Source: CAWEYO01 sp963813315
GTDB lineage: Bacteria > Pseudomonadota > Alphaproteobacteria > Rhizobiales > Rhizobiaceae
Direction of reading: 5' to 3'
DNA length: 64,000 nt
Assembly (NCBI GenBank): GCA_963813315.1
Contig: CAWEYO010000022.1
Span: 62,001-126,000 of the forward strand
Shown: positions 57,205 to 64,000 of the stretch, in pieces
How positions within the stretch are numbered: the first letter of the stretch is position 1
How the letters are laid out: every line of letters begins with the position of its first letter
Made by a program: the position numbers and the translations under genes
Notes under the pieces: model-generated
Database searches by the model: none
What the model was told of the DNA's origin: nothing
What the model saw: the letters and a program-made list of their open reading frames with translations, nothing else

Positions 57205-59759
57205 GCGATACGAAATCTGGCGACGACAAGACACTGAGCGTCACGACGAAAAAGACCCTGTCATTGAAGCGTCCCGGCGTGGAGCACGGCACGGTGCGTC
57301 AGAACTTTTCGCACGGGCGTACCAAGGCGGTCGTCGTGGAGACGAAGAAGCGAAAATTCTCCGTTCCGGGCGAGAAGCCGGACGCGGCTCCCGTCGTGTC
57401 GGTTTTCAAGCCGAAACCGCATGTCGCAGCGCCGGCGCCGGCACCGCAGGAGGTGCGCAAGCCGCAGCCGGCGGCGGAGCGCTCCGGCATGGTTCTCACT
57501 GAACTCTCCAACGAGGAGATGGAGGCGCGGCGCCGAGCCCTCCAAGGTTCGAAGGTGCGGGAAGTAGAGGAGCGCCAACGCGCAACTGAAGACGCCAGGC
57601 GCCGGGTCGAGGAAGACGAGCGCCGCCACCGTGAGCGTGAAGAGTCCGCTCGCCGGCAGGCCGAGGAAGAGGCCCGCCTGCAGGCCGAGGCTGAATTGCG
57701 CCGGCGGGCCGAGGAAGAGGCGCGCCGGCGTGCTCCTGCGCTCGAACCCGTTGCGTTGGCAGACGAAGAAGAGGCCGCCAAGCCGAAGAGCCGGGGCGCC
57801 GGTCCGGTGAAGCGGATCGCTACGCCGGAGATCGCGCGGCCCGCCAAGGCCAAGGGCGATGACGACAAGCGCCGTGGCAAGCTGACGCTCAACACCGCGC
57901 TGTCGGACGATGGCGATGCGCGCGCGCGCTCGCTTGCGGCCACGCGCCGCCGCCAGGAGAAGTTCAAGCGGGCGATGCACCAGGAGCCGCGCGAGAAGAT
58001 TTCTCGCGATGTGACCCTTCCCGAGACGATTACGATTCAAGAGCTGGCGCAACGTATGTCGGAGCGCGCGGTCGATGTCGTCAAGTTCTTCATGAAGCAG
58101 GGGCAGATCATGAAGCCCGGCGACGTGATCGATGCCGATACTGCCGAGCTGATCGCCTCCGAATTCGGCCACACAGTCCATCGCGTCGCCGAGTCCGACA
58201 TCGAGGAAGGATTGTTCAACATCGCCGATCAGGAAGAAGATCTCGTATCGCGACCCCCCGTGGTTACGATCATGGGTCACGTCGACCACGGCAAGACCTC
58301 GTTGCTCGACGCCATCCGCAATGCAAATGTGGTCGCGGGCGAGGCCGGCGGCATCACCCAGCATATCGGCGCCTACCAGGTTGAAAAAAACGGCCAGAAA
58401 ATCACATTCATCGACACGCCCGGCCATGCCGCGTTTACCGCGATGCGTGCCCGCGGGGCTCAGGCGACCGACATTGCGATCCTTGTGGTGGCGGCGGATG
58501 ACAGCGTGATGCCGCAGACGATAGAGTCCATCAGTCACGCGAAGGCTGCCGGCGTGCCCATGATCGTTGCGATCAACAAGGTCGACAAGCCGCAAGCCGA
58601 CCCGCAGAAGGTGCGCACGCAGCTTCTGCAGCACGAGGTTTTCGTGGAATCGCTGGGCGGCGAGGTTCTGGACGTCGAAGTGTCGGCCACCAAGGGCACG
58701 AATCTCGACAGGCTGTTGGAAGCTATCCTGCTTCAGGCGGAAATTCTCGACCTGAAGTCGAACCCCGACAGAACCGCCGAAGGCGTCGTCATCGAGGCCA
58801 AGCTTGACAAGGGGCGCGGCCCGGTTGCCACCGTGCTGGTGCAGACCGGCACGCTCATGCCGGGCGACATCCTTGTCGCGGGCAATGAGTGGGGCCGTGT
58901 CCGCGCCCTGGTGGATGATCGCGGCGATCAGATCAGGGAAGCCCCGCCGGCCATGCCGGTTGAGGTGCTGGGCCTGCAAGGCACGCCTCAGGCCGGCGAT
59001 CGCTTCGCTGTCGTCAACAACGAGGCCCGTGCACGCGAGATCACGGAGTACCGGCAGCGCAAGGCGCGGGACAAGGCGGTTGCCAAGAGTGCTGGACAGC
59101 GCGGCTCGCTCGAGCAGATGATGTCGCAGCTTCAGACAAGCGGGCTCAAAGAGTTCCCGCTCGTCATCAAGGGCGACGTGCAGGGTTCGATCGAGGCGAT
59201 CGGAGCCGCACTCGACAAGTTGGGCACGGACGAAGTGCGCGCGCGTATCGTCCATTCGGGTGCCGGCGCGATCACGGAAAGCGACGTGTCGCTCGCCGAA
59301 ACCTCGAATGCCGCTATCATCGGCTTCAACGTGCGCGCCAACAGACAGGCCCGCGACGCGGCCGAACAGGCCGGCATCGAAATCCGCTACTACAACATCA
59401 TCTACAACCTCGTGGATGACGTTAAGGCGGCAATGTCGGGCATGCTATCGCCGGAGCGCCGCGAGACCTTCATCGGCAATGCCGAGATCCTCGAAATCTT
59501 CGACATCACCAAGGTCGGCAAAATCGCTGGCTGCCGTGTCACCGAGGGCAAGGTCGAGCGTGGCGCGGGCGTACGCCTGATCCGCGACAACGTCGTGATC
59601 CACGAGGGCATGTTGAAGACGCTAAAGCGCTTCAAGGACGAGGTGTCGGAAGTGCCGGGCGGCCAGGAATGCGGTATGGCCTTCCAGAACTACGAGGACA
59701 TGCGCGTCGGCGACGTCATCGAATGCTTCCGCGTCGAGATGGTGACGAGGTCACTGTAA
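57201..59759 (+). CDS. infB: Translation initiation factor IF-2
   Basis: An 852-residue GTPase. The long charged N-terminal region (to ~270) has a Glu/Arg-rich helix (RQAEEEARLQAEAELRRRAE), then an IF2_N domain (IQELAQRMSERAVDVVKFFM). G-domain motifs are GHVDHGKTSLLDAI, DTPGHAAFTAMRA and NKVDKP, with two further beta domains and the C-terminal fMet-tRNA-binding part. ATG 57201 overlaps the preceding stop. Full length. Confidence 0.96.
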   Translation: MSDTKSGDDKTLSVTTKKTLSLKRPGVEHGTVRQNFSHGRTKAVVVETKKRKFSVPGEKPDAAPVVSVFKPKPHVAAPAPAPQEVRKPQPAAERSGMVLTELSNEEMEARRRALQGSKVREVEERQRATEDARRRVEEDERRHREREESARRQAEEEARLQAEAELRRRAEEEARRRAPALEPVALADEEEAAKPKSRGAGPVKRIATPEIARPAKAKGDDDKRRGKLTLNTALSDDGDARARSLAATRRRQEKFKRAMHQEPREKISRDVTLPETITIQELAQRMSERAVDVVKFFMKQGQIMKPGDVIDADTAELIASEFGHTVHRVAESDIEEGLFNIADQEEDLVSRPPVVTIMGHVDHGKTSLLDAIRNANVVAGEAGGITQHIGAYQVEKNGQKITFIDTPGHAAFTAMRARGAQATDIAILVVAADDSVMPQTIESISHAKAAGVPMIVAINKVDKPQADPQKVRTQLLQHEVFVESLGGEVLDVEVSATKGTNLDRLLEAILLQAEILDLKSNPDRTAEGVVIEAKLDKGRGPVATVLVQTGTLMPGDILVAGNEWGRVRALVDDRGDQIREAPPAMPVEVLGLQGTPQAGDRFAVVNNEARAREITEYRQRKARDKAVAKSAGQRGSLEQMMSQLQTSGLKEFPLVIKGDVQGSIEAIGAALDKLGTDEVRARIVHSGAGAITESDVSLAETSNAAIIGFNVRANRQARDAAEQAGIEIRYYNIIYNLVDDVKAAMSGMLSPERRETFIGNAEILEIFDITKVGKIAGCRVTEGKVERGAGVRLIRDNVVIHEGMLKTLKRFKDEVSEVPGGQECGMAFQNYEDMRVGDVIECFRVEMVTRSL

Positions 59760-60022
59760 CCGGCTACCCTTCAGCGAAGACCCTCGGCTTTCCGGGGGCT
59801 TCGCCGGGGCCGGATCAGAACCGATGGCGAAACGATGCCGGCGCTCGTGGCAGGCAGCTATTCGGGTTTGTACCGATCGTCGCGTCGAGCCGAAGCCGGC
59901 CGAGATGTAACGTATCTGAATCTGAATGTGCTCCGCCGTCAGCCGCCCGGCAGTCGACGGTCCGAGGCGTCCACCTCCATTGGACCAGAATAACCACTCG
60001 AATTGTATGAGTTGAAAAGAAG

Positions 60023-60433
60023 ATGACGCTCGAACGCGGAAAGGGTCCCAGTCAACGCCAGCTGCGCGTCGGCGAACAGGTGCGGCACGCGCTTTCTGAT
60101 GTGCTGGCGCGTGGGGAAGTGCGCGACGATGTGATCGAGACTGCGGTGATCTCTGTTTCGGAGGTGCGCATGTCGCCCGACCTCAAGATTGCCACAGCCT
60201 TCGTCTCGCCGCTCGGCGCGAAAGATGATGATGCTGTGATCAAGGCGTTGGCACGCAACGCAAAATTCATCCGGGGCCGCGTTTCGGGCGCGCTCCGGCA
60301 GATGAAATACATGCCGGAGTTCAGGTTCCGACTGGACACGAGTTACGACAACATGGCCAGGATCGATGAATTGCTGCGTTCGCCGGAAGTGGCGCGCGAC
60401 CTCCAAACGGACAATGACAAGGATGCCGAATAA
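60023..60433 (+). CDS. rbfA: 30S ribosome-binding factor A
   Basis: A 136-residue cold-shock 16S rRNA maturation factor. Family pattern QRQLRVGEQVRHALSDVLAR, VRMSPDLKIATAFVSPLG and MKYMPEFRFRLDTSYDNMAR. Its stop overlaps the truB ATG (TAATG). A 263-bp gap from infB contains no gene and could hold a promoter or a terminator for infB. ATG 60023 has AAAGAAG upstream. Confidence 0.94.
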   Translation: MTLERGKGPSQRQLRVGEQVRHALSDVLARGEVRDDVIETAVISVSEVRMSPDLKIATAFVSPLGAKDDDAVIKALARNAKFIRGRVSGALRQMKYMPEFRFRLDTSYDNMARIDELLRSPEVARDLQTDNDKDAE

Positions 60434-61413
60434 TGGCGCGCCGCGGCAAGAAAAAGGGCCGTCCGGTATCCGGCTGGTTGGTGCTTGACAAGCCCGTGGG
60501 CATGGGCTCGACCGAAGCCGTCTCGAAGATCAAATGGCTGTTCCAGGCCGAGAAGGCCGGTCATGCTGGAACGCTCGATCCGCTTGCTTCCGGCATGCTG
60601 CCGATCGCGCTTGGCGAGGCCACCAAGACTGTGCCCTATGTGATGGACGGCACCAAGGTCTATCGCTTCACGGTGGCCTGGGGCGAGGAGCGATCGACCG
60701 ACGATCTTGAGGGTCCTGTCACCAAGACATCGGACGTGCGGCCGCACGAAGCGGCGATACTTGCTCTGCTGCCGAAATATGTCGGCGTGATCCTGCAGAC
60801 GCCACCGCAGTTTTCGGCGATCAAGATTGCCGGCGAGCGCGCCTATGATCTCGCTCGCGAGGGAGAAACAGTGGACATCCCGCCCCGCGAGGTCGAGATC
60901 GACCGTCTCGACCTTGTCGAAATGACGCCGGAGGGGCGCACAGTTTTCGAGGTGGAATGCGGCAAGGGAACCTATGTCCGTTCGCTCGCGCGCGACATGG
61001 GCCGTGATCTCGGCTGCTATGGCCATGTCGCAGGATTGCGCCGGACCGAAGTTGAGCCCTTTACGGCCGACGATCTTGTGACGATCGAGGAGCTGGAAGC
61101 CGCCGCACCGCCGGCGGTGGCTGCGGACCAGGAAGACTTGACCGAGGGTTTGCCGATCCGCGATAGCAGGACGCGCTACACCGCGCTGGATGCCCTGCTG
61201 GTCGATACCGGTGCGGCACTCGAATACTTGCCGCATGTGGCCTTGACCGACGATGCGGCGGCGCGGATCAGGCTCGGCAATGCGGTCATCATTCGCGGCC
61301 GTGACGCACCGGTGGAAGCGGAAGAGGCTTTCGCCACTGCGCGCGGCAAGCTCGTGGCAATAGGAGCGATCGAAGCGGGCATGTTCAAGCCGAAGCGCGT
61401 TTTTGCCGGTTGA
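60433..61413 (+). CDS. truB: tRNA pseudouridine(55) synthase
   Basis: A 326-residue enzyme making psi55 in tRNA. VSGWLVLDKPVGMGSTEAV and the catalytic block AGHAGTLDPLASGMLP with its Asp, then YRFTVAWGEERSTDDLEG, with a C-terminal PUA-like region (to about 320). Its ATG overlaps the rbfA stop. Length and motifs are standard. Confidence 0.95.
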   Translation: MARRGKKKGRPVSGWLVLDKPVGMGSTEAVSKIKWLFQAEKAGHAGTLDPLASGMLPIALGEATKTVPYVMDGTKVYRFTVAWGEERSTDDLEGPVTKTSDVRPHEAAILALLPKYVGVILQTPPQFSAIKIAGERAYDLAREGETVDIPPREVEIDRLDLVEMTPEGRTVFEVECGKGTYVRSLARDMGRDLGCYGHVAGLRRTEVEPFTADDLVTIEELEAAAPPAVAADQEDLTEGLPIRDSRTRYTALDALLVDTGAALEYLPHVALTDDAAARIRLGNAVIIRGRDAPVEAEEAFATARGKLVAIGAIEAGMFKPKRVFAG

Positions 61414-61569
61414 GGGCGCCCATTCGAATTGCCGCTGGCTTTTTCCATTCAATTCCACTATATGCGCCGCAGCATTGCGCAAAGCTGCGCCATGCACACC
61501 GGCCCCCGCTGGACGACATCCTGGCCGTGGGCGTCCCGTTTCCTATAAAAAGCAGAAAGGAAAAACACG

Positions 61570-61839
61570 ATGTCGATCACTGCAGAGCGTAAACAGTCCC
61601 TGATGACCGAATTTGCGACCGCCAAGGGCGATACCGGATCTCCGGAAGTCCAGGTTGCCATTCTCTCCGAACGCATCAAGAACTTGACCGAGCACTTCAA
61701 GGACCACAAGAAGGACAATCATTCCCGCCGTGGCCTTTTGGCTCTTGTCTCGCAGCGCCGCCGTCTCCTCGACTACCTCAAAGGCAAGGATGAAGGCCGC
61801 TACCAGACTCTGATCGAGAAGCTCGGCCTGCGCCGTTAA
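61570..61839 (+). CDS. rpsO: 30S ribosomal protein S15
   Basis: An 89-residue protein with ATAKGDTGSPEVQVAILSER, LTEHFKDHKKDNHSRRGLL and VSQRRRLLDYLKGKDEGRY, the standard S15 sequence. It binds 16S rRNA and can control its own mRNA. AGAAAGGAAAA precedes ATG 61570. A strong hairpin follows at once, then pnp; the rpsO-pnp pair is conserved across bacteria. Confidence 0.97.
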   Translation: MSITAERKQSLMTEFATAKGDTGSPEVQVAILSERIKNLTEHFKDHKKDNHSRRGLLALVSQRRRLLDYLKGKDEGRYQTLIEKLGLRR

Positions 61840-61848
61840 ACTACTTAA

Positions 61849-61884
61849 CCGGCGGGCCCCTTCGGGAGCCCGCCGGTCCCATTT
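61849..61884 (+). terminator. Hairpin terminator after rpsO
   Basis: CCGGCGGGC (61849-61857) pairs with GCCCGCCGG (61868-61876), a 9-bp GC stem with a 10-nt loop, followed by TCCCATTT. In rpsO-pnp operons of other bacteria such a hairpin is partially read through. Confidence 0.75.
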
Positions 61885-62100
61885 CGGGCTGCTTGTTCGG
61901 GCAGCGCGCCGGCATGGTCCGAAGGATTAATTTTTTCGGAAGGACCATGCCTCAACCAGGTTTCGTATCGCTGATGAGAGCGAGCGGAACCGCTCCATGG
62001 ACAGGTCATGGGGCAGGATTGCAGGATGCTTGGGCGCCGCGACGCGCCAAATCCGCCAAGTTTCTTGCTGTCTTGCCCGTGGCTCGTCCAAACGAAGCCA

Positions 62101-62139
62101 GGGAAGGTGTGCGCGCGGCAGGATGCGGCGCGGCTTCCC
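62101..62139 (+). promoter_or_regulatory. Hairpin in the pnp leader
   Basis: GGGAAG (62101-62106) pairs with CTTCCC (62134-62139), with further GC-rich pairing inside. It ends 19 bp before the pnp start. In E. coli a leader hairpin is cut by RNase III and controls pnp; the analogy is inference. A second inverted repeat (CATGGTCC/GGACCATG) lies near 61912-61949. Confidence 0.4.
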
Positions 62140-62157
62140 GCACATGAAGGACAAGAC

Positions 62158-64000
62158 ATGTTCAACCACCACAAAGTGGAAATCGAGTGGGGCGGACGTC
62201 CGCTCACTCTGGAAACCGGCAAGATCGCGCGTCAGGCCGACGGCGCCGTTCTCGCGACTTATGGCGAAACCGTCGTGCTGGCCACGGTCGTCTCGGCAAA
62301 GGAGCCGAAGCTGGGCTTCGACTTCTTTCCGCTGACCGTCAACTATCAGGAAAAGACCTACGCCGCAGGCAAGATCCCAGGTGGCTACTTCAAGCGGGAG
62401 GGCCGTCCGAGCGAAAAGGAAACGCTGGTTTGCCGCCTGATCGACCGCCCGATCCGCCCCCTCTTCGCCGATGGTTACAAGAATGACACCCAGGTCGTGG
62501 TCACTGTCGTGCAGCACGACCGCGAGAACGATCCGGATGTCCTTTCCATTGTCGCGACTTCGGCGGCCTTGACGCTTTCCGGTGTTCCGTTCATGGGCCC
62601 GATCGGCGGCGCTCGCGTCGGTTACATCAACGGTGAATATGTGCTGAACCCGCATATCGACGAGATGGTGGAATCGAAGCTCGACCTCGTGGTTGCCGGC
62701 ACGTCCGAAGCCGTTCTGATGGTGGAGTCGGAGGCGAAGGAGCTGGCCGAGGAAGTCATGCTTGGCGCTGTGATGTTCGGGCACAAGGGCTTCCAGCCGG
62801 TTATCGATGCCATCATCAAACTTGCCGAAGTTGCGGCCAAGGAACCCCGCGAACACAATGTGGAGAGCCTTTCCGAACTCGAGTCCGAGATACTGCAGGT
62901 GATCGAGGCCGACCTTCGCGCCGCCTACAAGAACACCGTGAAACAGGAGCGCTATGCCGCGGTCGACGAAGCCAAGGCGAAGGTGAAGGAGCATTTCGCG
63001 CCGAAGGGAGACGAAGCGCCGAAATGGAGCCCTGAACAGGTTGCGGCCGTGTTCAAGGATCTGCAGGCCAAGATCGTCCGCTGGAACATCCTCGATACCG
63101 GGTCGCGCATCGACGGACGCGACCTGAAGACGGTCCGCCCGATCGCGTCGGAAGTCGGCATTTTGCCGCGCACCCATGGTTCGGCCCTGTTTACCCGCGG
63201 CGAGACGCAGGCAATCGTCGTGGCGACGCTGGGTACCGGCGAGGACGAGCAGTACGTTGACGCGCTGACCGGGATGTACAAGGAGACTTTCCTCCTTCAC
63301 TACAATTTCCCGCCTTATTCGGTCGGCGAGACCGGCCGCATGGGTTCGCCCGGCCGTCGCGAGATCGGCCACGGCAAGCTTGCCTGGCGTGCAATTCACC
63401 CGATGTTGCCGTCTCCGGAACAGTTCCCCTACACGCTCCGCGTCGTCTCCGAGATCACGGAATCCAATGGTTCGTCGTCGATGGCGACGGTCTGCGGCAC
63501 TTCGCTCGCGCTCATGGACGCCGGCGTTCCGCTGTCAAAGCCGGTGGCCGGCATCGCCATGGGCCTGATCAAGGAAGAGGAGCGCTTTGCCGTGCTTTCC
63601 GACATCCTTGGCGACGAGGATCATCTCGGCGACATGGACTTCAAGGTCGCCGGCACATCGAGCGGCGTCACCTCGCTGCAGATGGACATCAAGATCGCCG
63701 GCATCACCGAGGAGATCATGAAGATCGCGCTGGACCAGGCCAAGGACGGCCGCGTCCATATCCTTGGCGAGATGGCCAAAGCGATCACCGAAGGCCGCAA
63801 GGAGCTCGGCGAGTTCGCGCCGCGCATCGAGGTCATGCACATCCCGACCGACAAGATCCGCGAAGTCATCGGTTCCGGCGGCAAGGTCATCCGCGAGATC
63901 GTCGAGAAGACCGGCGCCAAGATCAACATCGACGACGACGGTACGGTGAAGATCGCTTCGGCCAACGCCAAGGAAATCGAGGCGGCGCGCAAGTGGATCC
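62158..64000 (+). CDS. pnp: Polyribonucleotide nucleotidyltransferase (partial, 3' end beyond window)
   Basis: 614 complete codons without interruption. First RNase PH domain (MFNHHKVEIEWGGRPLTLET, AGKIPGGYFKREGRPSEKE), helical linker, second RNase PH domain (GSRIDGRDLKTVRPIASEVG, HGSALFTRGETQA, FPPYSVGETGRMGSPGRREI) and the KH domain (IREVIGSGGKVIREI) at the right edge. The S1 domain is beyond the window. ATG 62158 follows AAGGACAAG. It degrades RNA phosphorolytically, as in the degradosome. Confidence 0.96.
   Translation, partial: MFNHHKVEIEWGGRPLTLETGKIARQADGAVLATYGETVVLATVVSAKEPKLGFDFFPLTVNYQEKTYAAGKIPGGYFKREGRPSEKETLVCRLIDRPIRPLFADGYKNDTQVVVTVVQHDRENDPDVLSIVATSAALTLSGVPFMGPIGGARVGYINGEYVLNPHIDEMVESKLDLVVAGTSEAVLMVESEAKELAEEVMLGAVMFGHKGFQPVIDAIIKLAEVAAKEPREHNVESLSELESEILQVIEADLRAAYKNTVKQERYAAVDEAKAKVKEHFAPKGDEAPKWSPEQVAAVFKDLQAKIVRWNILDTGSRIDGRDLKTVRPIASEVGILPRTHGSALFTRGETQAIVVATLGTGEDEQYVDALTGMYKETFLLHYNFPPYSVGETGRMGSPGRREIGHGKLAWRAIHPMLPSPEQFPYTLRVVSEITESNGSSSMATVCGTSLALMDAGVPLSKPVAGIAMGLIKEEERFAVLSDILGDEDHLGDMDFKVAGTSSGVTSLQMDIKIAGITEEIMKIALDQAKDGRVHILGEMAKAITEGRKELGEFAPRIEVMHIPTDKIREVIGSGGKVIREIVEKTGAKINIDDDGTVKIASANAKEIEAARKWI

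Noticed and set aside
57261..59255. Long minus-strand open frame opposite infB
   Set aside because: infB is unambiguous; similar antisense frames occur opposite nusA and pnp and reflect high GC codon bias.
61927..63399. Minus-strand open frame opposite pnp
   Set aside because: pnp motifs fill the plus strand; the antisense product is not protein-like.

Overview
The window is GC-rich chromosomal DNA from an alphaproteobacterium of the order Hyphomicrobiales (Rhizobiales), most like Mesorhizobium and relatives. This rests on several things: the order lnt - PraR-like regulator - metK - trmB - rimP - nusA - ylxR - infB - rbfA - truB - rpsO - pnp, DUF1127 and DUF982 proteins, Irr-type iron-control palindromes, an MbfA iron exporter, and several families of short palindromic interspersed repeats. 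I identified genes by reading the translated frames and motifs; no database search was possible.

Layout. 1-6.7 kb (minus strand): a carbohydrate/polyol-type ABC importer (binding protein, two permeases, ATPase), a 53-residue membrane protein and a fused large-medium subunit of a B12-dependent diol/glycerol dehydratase that runs off the left edge. 6.7-9.5 kb: decayed DNA with remnants of an adenylate cyclase, a phage-type family A DNA polymerase and a methyltransferase, plus several very small genes. 9.5-17.3 kb: iron storage and export (bfr, bfd, a DUF892 ferritin-like protein, mbfA) mixed with an adenylate cyclase, a LysE exporter and cysK. Two near-identical Irr-box palindromes lie upstream of bfd-bfr and mbfA. 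17.6-24.1 kb: a threonine/serine dehydratase, a CecR/YbhGFSR-like efflux operon with a likely TetR operator, and a YiiX-like cysteine hydrolase.

24.2-26.6 kb holds what I consider the most interesting unit: a Tat-exported two-domain multicopper oxidase translationally coupled to a ZIP metal permease with an extra extracytoplasmic domain, behind a perfect 10-1-10 palindrome of Fur/Mur type. 26.8-32.8 kb: cydAB (bd-type oxidase), a flavin disulfide reductase, ArsC, a small membrane protein and a PAP2 phosphatase. 33.0-34.8 kb: lepA with two frameshifts. 34.8-36.5 kb: an AT-rich OLD-family ATPase/TOPRIM nuclease, probably a horizontally acquired defence gene. 36.9-43.0 kb: a lipoprotein, an XRE regulator, a CDGSH iron-sulfur protein, a frameshifted hydantoinase/oxoprolinase and malate synthase G.

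43.3-64 kb (all plus strand) is core housekeeping: tsaB-rimI-plsC-miaB-phoH-ybeY-corC-lnt, the regulator, metK-trmB, rimP-nusA-ylxR-infB, rbfA-truB, rpsO and the 5' part of pnp.

Four recurring repeat families (called A to D here) sit between genes. In places they supply a gene's stop codon (hydantoinase), its start (ybeY) or separate operon partners (cydA/cydB). Three frameshifts interrupt otherwise full-length genes; two of them are the same local change at a GANTC site. I saw no tRNA, rRNA or CRISPR array.
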